DNA of 64,000 bases, taken from JAJFKB01 sp965230515 (GTDB taxonomy: Bacteria > Pseudomonadota > Gammaproteobacteria > Pseudomonadales > IMCC2047). The position numbers were made by a program, and so were the translations under genes. The notes under the pieces were generated by a model. That model had not been told where the DNA came from. It saw only the letters and a program-made list of their open reading frames with translations, and made no database searches. This document shows, one piece after another, positions 8,686 to 17,354 of this stretch; position 1 is the stretch's first letter; the number at the start of each line of letters is the position of its first letter. Where the stretch lies: the NCBI GenBank assembly GCA_965230515.1, contig OZ246007.1, positions 3,224,001-3,288,000 of the forward strand, in the 5' to 3' direction.

Positions 8686-9537
8686 TTAAACTTTAGGTTG
8701 CTCTTCATCGATCAGACCTGCCTGGCGAAAGGTTCGCTTCACGGCGCGAAAGACATCGTCAAATTCGGGTAATGACACCATCTGGGCACTCAACCTGTTC
8801 TCCCAGAGATTTTTTAGTCTCGATTCCTTCTTTTCGAATTGACCACGCCTTTCATCTAACGAGCTGCCTTTGAATTGAAGTTTCTCATTGACATCGTCGA
8901 TAAGAAAATCAATTGCTACACCTTCTTTTTCGGTAAGGTAGTAGATGTCATATAAATCACGGGGCTCGTTCCTCGCGGGTGAATGCAGTGCGCATATTTT
9001 TTCGATAACAACTTCTTCTAGGGAATAGACCTGGATAGTGGCGCCGTCGATAAAGTCCGAATATTCATCGTAAGTCTGAATGATCGGCAGCTCTTGGATG
9101 GGTTGCAGGATGGTTTCACGAAACGAGATGTCGACTTTCACTTCTTTAGCTTTGCCCGGCAGGGGACCGATATACGTGAGATAGAAAGTGTAGTTATTTT
9201 CGTGCGGATCTTCCTTTTTACCCAAGCCAAATTCGATACCGTTTTCCTCCAAAATCCATTCAAAGATATCATCCAGGTGGTAGAGGACGTCCTCAAGCGG
9301 CCTTTCGTCCACCATGGTGAAATCCAGATCTTCCGAAAATCGGTAGTCCTGAAAATGACAGCGCCGCAGTGCCGTGCCGCCTTTGAAGACCAGTAGATCC
9401 CGGAGTGGAGAGTTAGCCAGTCCGAACAGAAACCAGGATAAGCAATAGTCTCGTTCGATAACAGCCTCAGGGACTCTCCGCCCACCATCGTCTTGGGAGC
9501 TATTGGAAATCAGTGAAATTGCCCGTTGCTCTATCAT
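8686..9537 (-). CDS. abiEii: AbiEii-type nucleotidyltransferase toxin
   Basis: 283 residues. The nucleotidyltransferase signature FKGGTALRRCHF...RFSEDLDF lies near residues 50-72, and the second family motif EEVVIEKICALHSP...RDLYDIYYL near 170-200. These identify the AbiEii/AbiGii toxin family of type IV toxin-antitoxin systems, which transfer nucleotides to RNA or other targets and cause abortive infection or growth arrest. It lies 21 bases downstream of the AbiEi-like gene and has a strong ribosome binding site (AAGGAGGG). The pair is transcribed against the surrounding transfer genes and sits in a gap between them, so it is cargo. Its role in this element is either stabilisation or phage defence. 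Confidence 0.85.
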   Translation of the reverse strand: MIEQRAISLISNSSQDDGGRRVPEAVIERDYCLSWFLFGLANSPLRDLLVFKGGTALRRCHFQDYRFSEDLDFTMVDERPLEDVLYHLDDIFEWILEENGIEFGLGKKEDPHENNYTFYLTYIGPLPGKAKEVKVDISFRETILQPIQELPIIQTYDEYSDFIDGATIQVYSLEEVVIEKICALHSPARNEPRDLYDIYYLTEKEGVAIDFLIDDVNEKLQFKGSSLDERRGQFEKKESRLKNLWENRLSAQMVSLPEFDDVFRAVKRTFRQAGLIDEEQPKV

Positions 9538-9558
9538 TGTTATCCCTCCTTTTTAGGT

Positions 9559-10401
9559 TTATGTGCGAACAACGGCCAACAACTCGTCGGAATCCACATT
9601 GAGATTGAGCCGCCAGCGAGAAAGATGAGTTCCCTCTTTTGGTAGTGTTGGATCTAGTGGTGCATAGGTTTTGGTTAATTTACGCTGCAACCGGTCCAGT
9701 TCCTCTGTGGTCGCTGCCGCATAGGTTTCCAGCAAAAACCCCAGGCGCCGGTAAACAGCACCAATATCCATCCTCTCGGCATAGTCGATAAGCTTGGATG
9801 CTTTGATTTTATCCCGCTTCATCCAGAAGCCCTTGGCTACCTCGGAGATGCCACCACAGTATTCCGGCATTTTCAGGCCATCCAGCACGGTTTTTTCGAG
9901 GTCGCTTATATACACCATCTGGGATTTCTCGATCCACAGCTTCTTGAAGCCAAAAAAGTGCTTTTGCTGGACTGTAACAAATCGATATTCTGTTCCCATC
10001 ACAGTTGGGTGGAATTTCACTTGGCGGTTGGTGGTGACATGCACAATAAACTGCGGCTGTGTGACCATTTGGTGAAGGTCCATGGCAGAGGCATGGGAAA
10101 TGTAATATCCGCCATCCTCCCCCAATTGCTGCCTGACTATCGCCCGGGCTACGAGATAGGGATTGGGCATATAGTCCTTGGCCTGGCCCAGCTCAAAAGG
10201 CACGATCGTGTAGAGACCCGATTTCAACCGGGACACGATACCTTTCCTGGTCAAACGGCTGATCAGGTTTTGTAGGCTCTGCCCGGTCAGTCCGGTCAGC
10301 TTTGATGCGTCCTCCAGCATAAATACCGGTTTACCGGCTTCATGTAGTGGAACGATCAGATCTGCCTCGCGATGGCCTAATGTCTTTGCAACTGAAGTCA
10401 T
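9559..10401 (-). CDS. abiEi: AbiEi-family antitoxin/transcriptional repressor
   Basis: 280 residues. The N-terminal winged-helix region contains FMLEDASKLTGLTGQSLQNLI and RKGIVSRLKSGLYTIVP, typical of AbiEi antitoxins. The larger C-terminal domain includes YYISHASAMDLHQM and a DLEKTVLDGL segment. AbiEi proteins neutralise AbiEii without direct binding and repress their own promoter by binding inverted repeats. Upstream of the start, 10402-10520 is very AT-rich and contains several ATATC/GATAT dyads that could serve as operator. It is the first gene of a two-gene minus-strand operon with the toxin at 8686. Confidence 0.85.
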   Translation of the reverse strand: MTSVAKTLGHREADLIVPLHEAGKPVFMLEDASKLTGLTGQSLQNLISRLTRKGIVSRLKSGLYTIVPFELGQAKDYMPNPYLVARAIVRQQLGEDGGYYISHASAMDLHQMVTQPQFIVHVTTNRQVKFHPTVMGTEYRFVTVQQKHFFGFKKLWIEKSQMVYISDLEKTVLDGLKMPEYCGGISEVAKGFWMKRDKIKASKLIDYAERMDIGAVYRRLGFLLETYAAATTEELDRLQRKLTKTYAPLDPTLPKEGTHLSRWRLNLNVDSDELLAVVRT

Positions 10402-10405
10402 GCTT

Positions 10406-10520
10406 TATATCCGATATAATTTTTAATATAAGTATATATAAGATATAAAACATAATCCATCAAGCCTGTTATTATCTTTTATATCCATTTGATATTCTTT
10501 TGTGGGTATTATTTAGATAT
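10406..10520 (-). promoter_or_regulatory. AT-rich promoter/operator region of the minus-strand AbiE pair
   Basis: The stretch just upstream of abiEi is extremely AT-rich and repeats the dyad TATATC/GATATA: a 13-base odd palindrome lies at 10406-10418, and further ATATC and GATAT copies follow up to 10520. AbiEi proteins are known to bind inverted repeats in their own promoter, so these are the probable operator sites. I could not settle on one -10/-35 pair because many AT-rich options exist. Confidence 0.45.
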
Positions 10521-10550
10521 AAACCGTAATAGCTTTTTTGGGGGTTGAAT

Positions 10551-10802
10551 CTGAGACAGGTGCTGCACCGGTTTTACCGGCCCGTCGCTGACTATGTGCT
10601 GGCGGGTATGCAAATCACCCAGGTCTTTGCGGTACGACTTGCCATCCTGACGCTGGCCATACCGCTGATCATCATGGCCTGGGTGTTGTACCTGGCGCTG
10701 CCGTTCAGCCTGCATCCATCCTGGATTATCTTACCGTTCGCGCTGGCCTTTGCCTTCGTCGTCACCATCACAGCCAGTACCTTTAAAAAGTACCTTTGAT
10801 AC
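10551..10802 (+). pseudogene. Truncated second copy of the PFL_4697-type gene end
   Basis: This fragment encodes the C-terminal part of the same membrane protein as 7845-8582, from HRFYRPVADYVLAG to TITASTFKKYL. It has lost 41 codons (TPVFGLF...YAKKAA) in frame, apparently between short GCCA-like matches. There is no family-type N-terminus or good start, so it is a remnant. Some third-codon differences from copy 1 cluster near the 3' end, as expected if one copy came from a related element. It marks the junction of the AbiE insertion with the Xre/RES operon. Confidence 0.85.
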
Positions 10803-10818
10803 AAAGACATTGAACCAG

Positions 10819-10873
10819 TTGACTGTACCATTACAGTCTGCTAGGCTGCACTTAAGCACTGTAAAGATACAGT
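10819..10873 (+). promoter_or_regulatory. Promoter with twin ACTGTA-N4-TACAGT operators for the Xre-RES operon
   Basis: Two 16-base palindromes with identical arms, ACTGTA-N4-TACAGT, lie at 10822-10837 and 10858-10873 with centres 36 bases apart; both are followed by CTG. A sigma-70-like promoter fits between them: TTGACT at 10819-10824 and TAGGCT at 10842-10847, with a 17-base spacer. The first palindrome overlaps the -35 box and the second lies downstream of the -10 box. This suits autorepression by the Xre-type antitoxin at 10898. Confidence 0.75.
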
Positions 10874-10897
10874 CTGAATGCTGTTCAGGAGGTAATA

Positions 10898-11299
10898 ATG
10901 ATCGCTCAAGCCGAACAACTGCTGCAACGTGGTGCCAGTGTCACCCGATCACTGCTGCCAGCGATTTTCACTATCTTCAGCCAGTGGCGCCTCACAGGTG
11001 CCCAGCAGATGACGCTATTGGGGCTCAGCAATGAGAAGACCCTCTATAACTGGAAGAGCCAACCCGAGAAGGCCAAGCTGACGCGAGACCTGCTGGAGCG
11101 GACCAGCTACATTTTGGGGATCTACAAGTCCCTGCAAATCCTGTTGCCTGATCAGGTGCTGGCTGACCAGTGGCTGGCCACACCGAACGACAACACGCTG
11201 TTCAATGGCACGACACCGCTGGACCGAATACTCGCTGGTCAGGTGGTCGACCTGGCCGTGGTCAGGGATTTTCTCGATGCCCAGCGGGGTGGCTGGTGA
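10898..11299 (+). CDS. Xre/MbcA/ParS-type antitoxin
   Basis: 133 residues with a clear ribosome binding site (CAGGAGG). The N-terminal part has helical, Xre-like segments (LTGAQQMTLLGLSNEKTLYNW). The C-terminal DUF2384-type domain has the hallmark WLATPNDNTLFNGTTPLDRILAG followed by LAVVRDFLDAQRGGW. This domain docks into and blocks the RES toxin active site and helps build the DNA-binding oligomer. The gene overlaps the RES gene by four bases (GTGA). Two matching palindromes upstream are the likely autoregulatory operators. Confidence 0.88.
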   Translation: MIAQAEQLLQRGASVTRSLLPAIFTIFSQWRLTGAQQMTLLGLSNEKTLYNWKSQPEKAKLTRDLLERTSYILGIYKSLQILLPDQVLADQWLATPNDNTLFNGTTPLDRILAGQVVDLAVVRDFLDAQRGGW

Positions 11300-11988
11300 T
11301 CGATATCGATACGCTACCTAGAAGCGAGGTCAATGAATCGGTCTATCGGGTCATACTGTCGCGCTACCCGCAGATCCACCTGTTTGAGCGCGTCTCCAAC
11401 CCACAGGATTGGGAGGTGCTCTACGCTGTCGAGTCCCTGACGAATCCCAGGCTACGCGATGAAGTCGGTGATATTCGCCTGGTGCCGCCGGAGGACCGCG
11501 TCTATGGCGATGGTGCCTCCTGGATCATGGCGGCCTTTACCCACCCACCGGTCGATGGGCGAGGTGGTCGCTTCAACCGGGACTTCGGCACCTATTACTG
11601 CGCCGCCGATGAAGCGGTCGCCATTGCCGAATCGTCCTACCACCGTGCGCGCTTCCTGCGTGAGTCCCGGATCGACAAGACCACCCAGGAAATACGCGTG
11701 ATTCGCGCACAGCTGGGCCCGACAACGCTCCACGATGTCCGTCACCTGCTTGGAGATGCCATCTACGAATCCGATCATTATGGCGAAGCCCAGCAGCTCG
11801 GTTACGCGTTACGTGATGCCAAAAGCTACGGCGTTCACTACCAAAGTGTGAGAGCGCAAGGGGAGTGTTACGGGGTGATGCGTGCCCGAGCGCTGTCCGA
11901 TGCGATCCACTGGCGTTATCTGCGCTACCACTATGACCAGGGAGCGATAGTCAACGTCGAATATCTCGATGGCAGTGACAGGAGGTGA
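11296..11988 (+). CDS. RES-domain toxin (NAD+ phosphorylase/glycohydrolase family)
   Basis: 230 residues from the GTG at 11296, chosen because it overlaps the antitoxin stop and leaves the family N-terminus VYRVILSRYP intact. The RES core is present: an Arg in VYRV, WIMAAFTHP, GGRFNRDFGTYYCAADEAVAIAE, and a C-terminal YGVHYQSVRAQGE segment. RES toxins degrade cytoplasmic NAD+ and halt growth. Canonical Xre-RES pairs are stand-alone two-gene modules. Here the stop codon lies within six bases of the next start, so the toxin gene runs straight into an exonuclease and a large P-loop gene. Confidence 0.88.
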   Translation: MIDIDTLPRSEVNESVYRVILSRYPQIHLFERVSNPQDWEVLYAVESLTNPRLRDEVGDIRLVPPEDRVYGDGASWIMAAFTHPPVDGRGGRFNRDFGTYYCAADEAVAIAESSYHRARFLRESRIDKTTQEIRVIRAQLGPTTLHDVRHLLGDAIYESDHYGEAQQLGYALRDAKSYGVHYQSVRAQGECYGVMRARALSDAIHWRYLRYHYDQGAIVNVEYLDGSDRR

Positions 11989-11993
11989 TGGCA

Positions 11994-12587
11994 ATGTATA
12001 AAGAGCTGCTGTGGATCTTCACCCAACTCCCGGATGATTACGTCGTCCTCGATACCGAAACCACCGGACTCCCTGACGAAAACGGCCCGCCGGATATCGT
12101 GACACTCGGTATCACCGTGGTAAGAAATCGAGCGATAGCGGAATCCAGCGAATTTAAAACACGGCCACAAAAACACATTTCAGAAGAAGCGCAATCGATA
12201 CACGGCATTACCAACGAACAAGCTGCAGGATTTGATGCCTTTGATTCCCAATGGAACCAGATTGACGAATATCTGAAAGATCAGCTCATCGTCATTCACA
12301 ATGCGAGTTTTGATTGGCCGATCCTGCTGGATCACGTCGCCAGATACGGTTTATCAATGTCGCCAGTTCAAGGTGTATTTTGCAGTCAGAAAGCAGCAAT
12401 TCCCTGGGCGCAGGCAAGGAATCTCCCGTGCAGCCACAGGGGGCCATCGTTAGACGCATTGACGAAAGCGCTTGGCGTTGAAGATCTCAGAGCAAAGATT
12501 GATGGAACTCATGGAGCGGCAATAGACAGTCGGCAGGCTGCTTTGGTAGTGGAAGCCATGAGGGGATCCGGAGGTGCTTTGATATGA
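11994..12587 (+). CDS. DEDDh 3'-5' exonuclease (DnaQ-like)
   Basis: 197 residues from ATG 11994, which has AGGAGG eight bases upstream; GTG 11985 and ATG 11988 are possible alternatives. The exonuclease motifs are complete: Exo I VVLDTETTGL, Exo II HNASFDWPIL and Exo III with His-x4-Asp in HGAAIDSRQ. It is a single-domain protein resembling the epsilon subunit or RNase T group, so it should degrade DNA or RNA from 3' ends. It directly follows the RES gene and overlaps the start of the large P-loop gene by four bases (ATGA), which argues for one operon and a joint function rather than housekeeping repair. Confidence 0.85.
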   Translation: MYKELLWIFTQLPDDYVVLDTETTGLPDENGPPDIVTLGITVVRNRAIAESSEFKTRPQKHISEEAQSIHGITNEQAAGFDAFDSQWNQIDEYLKDQLIVIHNASFDWPILLDHVARYGLSMSPVQGVFCSQKAAIPWAQARNLPCSHRGPSLDALTKALGVEDLRAKIDGTHGAAIDSRQAALVVEAMRGSGGALI

Positions 12588-15500
12588 AGTACGAGCCTGT
12601 TCCGCTTGACCGGCATTTCTCTCTGGTACCCAAGTCCGAGATTGACTCTGATGAGCAAGATTTTCGCTCATTTTTTAGTGAACCGAAGCGCACTGGCTGG
12701 CCGGATCTCGAGGAGGAGTTTCGCTGCGTCATTTTGGCCGAAGCAGGGGCGGGAAAAACCTTCGAGATGGAAGCCCGCGCAAAACATGCAGAGGAACAGG
12801 GCCGCGCAGCGTTCTTCATCCGGATAGAAGATATCGAAGATGGCTTTGAGACTGCATTCGAAGTTGGTAGCGCGCATGCTTTTGAAAGTTGGCTGAATTC
12901 TCGGGAAGAGGCTTGGTTCTTCCTTGACTCCGTCGACGAGGCCCGGCTGGAGAATCCACGTTCTTTCGAGAAGGCTATTAAACGCTTTGCTGCAAGGATC
13001 AAACTGGCTGATCAACGCGCACGGGTTTTCATTTCTAGTCGCCCCTATGCATGGCGCGCTCGTTCGGATCGAGAACTGGTGGAGCGATACCTGCCTTTCA
13101 CAAAACCAAAATCGGAGGAAACGGGCGACAGAGAAGTCGTCTCCGAAGAAGTCGACTCTGATGCGTTGGTTGAGTCAGAGAGTGCTCTGCATGTATACCT
13201 ACTTGATCCACTTGACGAGAGCGGCATTCGTAGCTTCGCCGGTCATCGTGGCACACCACAGATAGATAAATTAATTCTCGAACTCCAGCGCGCGAATTTG
13301 ATGTCGATGGCAGCGCGGCCGTTTGATCTCGAAGGCATCCTGGCCAAGTGGAAAGCCGACCAAACGCTTGATGGGCGGCTTCAGTTGATGCAGCACAATA
13401 TCGATCTTCGTTTGAAGGAGATTGATCCTGGCCGTGCGCAACGCCAGCCGCTCAACCGAGAAAAAGCGAGGTGTGGTGCACGCGTGCTCGCCGCCGCGGT
13501 CATCCTGACAGGTGAACCTGGTATTCGCGTTCCGGACTCGACCCAACCCGACAAAGGTATTGATGCAGAATCTGTTCTGGGGGATTGGGAGCCGTCAGAG
13601 GTTCAGGCATTGCTTGAGCGGGGAATTTTCAACGATACGCTTTATGGCATCGTGCGATTTCGACACCGAGAAATACGAGAGCTGCTCGCCGCGGAATGGT
13701 TCAGTCATCAATTTAGAAACGGCTCCTCACGGCACGCGATAGAGACTTTGTTCTTTCGTGAGCAATATGGCTACCCGGTCATCACGCCTCGCCTGCGACC
13801 GATATTGCCCTGGCTGATCCTCTTTGACGATGAGATTCGTCATAAAGCACTCGAAATTGCGCCTGAAGTTGCAGTCGAAGGAGGAGACGCCGCGCACCTA
13901 CCCTTTACTGAACGACAAGCCCTCCTTAACGATATTGTCAGACGAATCGCTGATAATGAGGATGATCGGTCGGCGCGCGACAATAGTGCGATAGCCCGAA
14001 TTGCCCAGCCAGACCTGAGCGGCGACGCACTTCGTCTTATCACGGACCATCGAGATAATGACGACGCGATTTTCTTCTTGGGCAGATTGGTTTGGCAAGG
14101 TGGTATGGCGGAGTGTGTGCCTGCCTTGTCAGAGATTGCCGCCGATCCAAGGCGGGGCATCTACGCGCGTATCGCGGCGACACGTGCTGTGATGACGTGT
14201 GGAGCGCGAGACCAAAGAGAGCGCTTGTGGGGTCAACTGACCACGTCGACAGAGGCGCTGCCACGCAAGTTGTTCGCAGAGGTCTTGGAGGATGCAGAAG
14301 CGGATACAGTCTCGGTCGACTTTCTACTCGCTTCAATTGCCAAGTTAGAAGTATATGAGCGATACAAAGTCACGGGGTTGGGTCAGGCCCTACATGGCTT
14401 CATCGATCGTTTGCCGATATATGGTGCCGTAGGTGTGTTGGAGCCTTTGGCGGCAATAGTTAGTGGCTTGAACGGTTATCTTGACCGAGAGCCCTATATC
14501 GAGCGGCGAGAGTGCCATGTCTCGGAGGAGTTCGCGTGGTTGCTAGGTCCTGCCACCCATGCTGTCGAGCGGTTGGTTTCTGCGCGATCCGAGACAGCAC
14601 ATTCATCGGAAGCGCTCTCGGTGATGCTGAAAGTACCAGTAGCACGGTTCTGGCGGGGTGAAGACTTCGACGAATATAAAAGTCGCCTCCATGAAATCGT
14701 ACCTGTTTGGAAAGACCTTAACGACGCACTGTTCTGGAGAAGCGTTGAAGAAGCTCGGGGCAGGCTCGAAGAAAAGAAATCTGAGCGTTTGATTGATGAC
14801 TGGTCTGTGCAATGGATCGGGCATTACTGGAAATTCGGGACCGATCGGTTTCACGATGTACTGGGGTTCATTGCGACACGTGATTTTCTGGATGATAAGT
14901 TGGTTGCTCTGTCACTCGCCCACGGTCTTTTCATGCAGGCTGATAAGCCTGACGACTGGTCGAGCGAGCTTATGCGGGCAGTCGAGGCGAATTCGGATTT
15001 GGAGGAGCGCCTCGACACTCTCTTGAACCCAGTGAAGTCTCAAAGCACCTTGGAATGGGAAGAAAGGCAGGCACGACAAGAGGAGAAGCGAAAAAAGGAA
15101 CAGGAAGATCACGACAGGAAGCACGCGGAATGGATCGAACACTTGAAGGCAACGTCGGACGTTGTTCGTCATCCGCCAGGATTGAAACCAGGCGAGTTCA
15201 GCAGAGACCAATATTGGTTGCTAGTTGAGATTGAGGGTACTGGCCTTCGAACAAGCCGTGTCGGTGGAGCCAACTGGAAAGCGTTGATTCCCGAATTTGG
15301 CGAGGATGTCGCGCTAGCCTACAGGGATGCTGCGATGTCTCATTGGCGAAACTTTACCCCCGGACTTCGATCCGAGGGACACGACACCAGTTCGATCCCT
15401 TATTCGCTGATCTTTGCGATGGCCGGTCTCGAAATCGAGGCGAGCGAGATTGATTACTTTCCTGAAAATTTGACCGAAGCAGAGGTCCGCCATGCACTTC

Positions 15501-16915
15501 GCTATCTTGTTTGGGAACTCAACGGTTTTCCACGATGGCTTGAGCAAGTGCATCGGGTTTATCCAAAACTAGTCTTGAATGCAATTCTTACGGAATTGCA
15601 CTGGGAGCTTGCGCATACCGAAGTGGATCAATCCATACACTATATTCTGCATAATCTAGTTTACCATGCACCGTGGGTGCATCAATATCTGGTTCCATCG
15701 ATCACAGCTTGGATTGGGCAAAACGAGATTCTGAATCCTGAGGTGCTGCGCTACTGCATCCATATTTTGCTGAGTGGAGACGCCGAAGGCGAAACTGTTT
15801 CCAAATTGGCTCAGTCAAAAATTGCCAACAATTCCGAAGATGAGCAATTGGCGGCCTGGTTTGCGCTGTGGGTAGATCTTGACGCTGAAGAAGCGATACC
15901 GGTTGTCGAGAAGTGGTTATCGAGTCTCCCTAGAGAAAAGGCATCCCAGGAGGCACAATTGTTTATAACGAGATTGATGGGGACACGGAGATCTTCGAAT
16001 ACTGGTCCTGGCCGGGGTGACTTTCGCAATGTCAAACATCTCAAAGCACTTTACACCCTTATGCATCGGTATATTCGAGCACAGGACGATATCGAACGTG
16101 CGGGTAAAGGGGTGTACTCGCCAGAGCTACGTGACGATGCGCAAGACGGTCGGAGCGCCCTCTTCAATCAGCTATCCGAAATCCCCGGAAAGGAGACCTT
16201 CATCGCTCTCACCGAGCTTGCGAGGAATCATCCGGACGCCAACTATCGGCCTTGGACGCAAAAACTAGCGTATAAGCGTGCCGAAGAAGATGCGGATCTA
16301 GAGCCGTGGTCGGCGCAGCAGGTTCGGGATTATGACCAGCATCAAGCGAGGACGCCGACGACACATAGGCAGCTCTTCGATCTCACCGTTGATCGCTTGA
16401 TTGATCTGAGCGCTTGGATCGAACGCGGCAATGACAGTCCTTACAAAACCTGGCAAAGGGTCGACGGGGAAACCGAGATGCGCAATCTCGTGGCGGGCTG
16501 GCTAAACAGTCAGTCTTTTGGGCGTTACACCTGTGCCCAGGAAAACGAGCTTCCGAACAGACAGAGACCGGATATCTGGATCCAGAGTCCGCAGGTTGAT
16601 TCGGCGGTGCCAATTGAGTTGAAGGTTCTTGATAAGGGTTGGTCAGGCCCGGAACTCTGCGAGCGATTGCGCAATCAGCTCGTCGGCGATTATCTGCGTG
16701 AAGAAACTGCGGGTTGCGGTATCATGCTTTTGGTCTGGCAGGGTCAATCTACCAAATCGCACTGGGAGATCGGCGACAGACGAGTTGCACTTACGGGCTT
16801 GAAAGAGGCGCTCAAATCTTACTGGAGCACTATTGCTAACAATTTCTCCGGGGTTGCCACTATAGAAGTGATTGTGATCGATCTTACGATTAGAGATGCG
16901 AAGTCGGGATCCTGA
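12584..16915 (+). CDS. Large STAND/NACHT-like NTPase with C-terminal PD-(D/E)XK nuclease-like domain
   Basis: 1443 residues. Near the N-terminus is a P-loop NTPase: Walker A AEAGAGKT at 52-59, Walker B WFFLDSVDEAR near 111-121 and a sensor-like RVFISSRPYAWR near 147-158, as in NACHT/STAND ATPases. Residues ~200-1250 are mostly helical and resemble a repeat-rich sensing region, with a highly charged stretch near 825-855. Residues ~1300-1400 have a PD-(D/E)XK pattern: Glu in GETEMRNLV, RPDIWIQ, PIELKVLDKG, and RNQLVGDYL. The best inference is a sensor ATPase that triggers a nuclease on infection, like bacterial NLR-type defence proteins. The nuclease is at the C-terminus, unlike the N-terminal effectors of most Avs proteins. 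It is translationally coupled to the exonuclease. Domain calls are by eye; the middle is unassigned. Confidence 0.75.
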   Translation: MKYEPVPLDRHFSLVPKSEIDSDEQDFRSFFSEPKRTGWPDLEEEFRCVILAEAGAGKTFEMEARAKHAEEQGRAAFFIRIEDIEDGFETAFEVGSAHAFESWLNSREEAWFFLDSVDEARLENPRSFEKAIKRFAARIKLADQRARVFISSRPYAWRARSDRELVERYLPFTKPKSEETGDREVVSEEVDSDALVESESALHVYLLDPLDESGIRSFAGHRGTPQIDKLILELQRANLMSMAARPFDLEGILAKWKADQTLDGRLQLMQHNIDLRLKEIDPGRAQRQPLNREKARCGARVLAAAVILTGEPGIRVPDSTQPDKGIDAESVLGDWEPSEVQALLERGIFNDTLYGIVRFRHREIRELLAAEWFSHQFRNGSSRHAIETLFFREQYGYPVITPRLRPILPWLILFDDEIRHKALEIAPEVAVEGGDAAHLPFTERQALLNDIVRRIADNEDDRSARDNSAIARIAQPDLSGDALRLITDHRDNDDAIFFLGRLVWQGGMAECVPALSEIAADPRRGIYARIAATRAVMTCGARDQRERLWGQLTTSTEALPRKLFAEVLEDAEADTVSVDFLLASIAKLEVYERYKVTGLGQALHGFIDRLPIYGAVGVLEPLAAIVSGLNGYLDREPYIERRECHVSEEFAWLLGPATHAVERLVSARSETAHSSEALSVMLKVPVARFWRGEDFDEYKSRLHEIVPVWKDLNDALFWRSVEEARGRLEEKKSERLIDDWSVQWIGHYWKFGTDRFHDVLGFIATRDFLDDKLVALSLAHGLFMQADKPDDWSSELMRAVEANSDLEERLDTLLNPVKSQSTLEWEERQARQEEKRKKEQEDHDRKHAEWIEHLKATSDVVRHPPGLKPGEFSRDQYWLLVEIEGTGLRTSRVGGANWKALIPEFGEDVALAYRDAAMSHWRNFTPGLRSEGHDTSSIPYSLIFAMAGLEIEASEIDYFPENLTEAEVRHALRYLVWELNGFPRWLEQVHRVYPKLVLNAILTELHWELAHTEVDQSIHYILHNLVYHAPWVHQYLVPSITAWIGQNEILNPEVLRYCIHILLSGDAEGETVSKLAQSKIANNSEDEQLAAWFALWVDLDAEEAIPVVEKWLSSLPREKASQEAQLFITRLMGTRRSSNTGPGRGDFRNVKHLKALYTLMHRYIRAQDDIERAGKGVYSPELRDDAQDGRSALFNQLSEIPGKETFIALTELARNHPDANYRPWTQKLAYKRAEEDADLEPWSAQQVRDYDQHQARTPTTHRQLFDLTVDRLIDLSAWIERGNDSPYKTWQRVDGETEMRNLVAGWLNSQSFGRYTCAQENELPNRQRPDIWIQSPQVDSAVPIELKVLDKGWSGPELCERLRNQLVGDYLREETAGCGIMLLVWQGQSTKSHWEIGDRRVALTGLKEALKSYWSTIANNFSGVATIEVIVIDLTIRDAKSGS

Positions 16916-17354
16916 GCAGGTAGTTATGATATTCCTGTATGTATAAAGAAGGTGAATGAAAACAGATAAAGACTTGTGATCTTTCGTCAAATGCACAGTC
17001 AGCTATTTTGGCGGTTACTCGAACTGTATAATGGTCCGACGGTCATTGTTCCGCTCAAGTTGCACCCTTTGAAAATTAGTGCAGCGTACCGGCATCGATT
17101 CTATTCGATCGATTGATGTGAGATATGGAAGAGATGCGAGCCCAGGGAGACGAGTTCTCGTAAACAGCACAGGCTTTGTTAGCGGAATGCTGGGATAGTT
17201 CACTCATCAATACCTATCTATTTCTGGCCGTAGTTAAGTCATCAACGAGGCCCCTGGTTTAGAAACCACCCCACCCACCGAATAGATTTCCCATCGTTCA
17301 TCCCACCTAATTCTCGCACTATGCCCCGTAACAACTCACGGGAGCAGCAGTGCC
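16916..17354. other. Intergenic region between defence cargo and second transfer block
   Basis: No convincing gene is present; a 62-codon reverse frame at 17015-17203 has no ribosome binding site or family features. A TATAAT hexamer occurs at 17027-17032 but without a good -35 box. A short perfect palindrome, TGGTTTAGAAACCA, lies near 17255. This is the probable promoter region for the transfer genes that follow, since they restart here after the cargo. Confidence 0.35.

Noticed and set aside
17015..17203. 62-codon reverse frame before the RAQPRD gene
   Set aside because: No ribosome binding site, no family features and no conserved neighbour.
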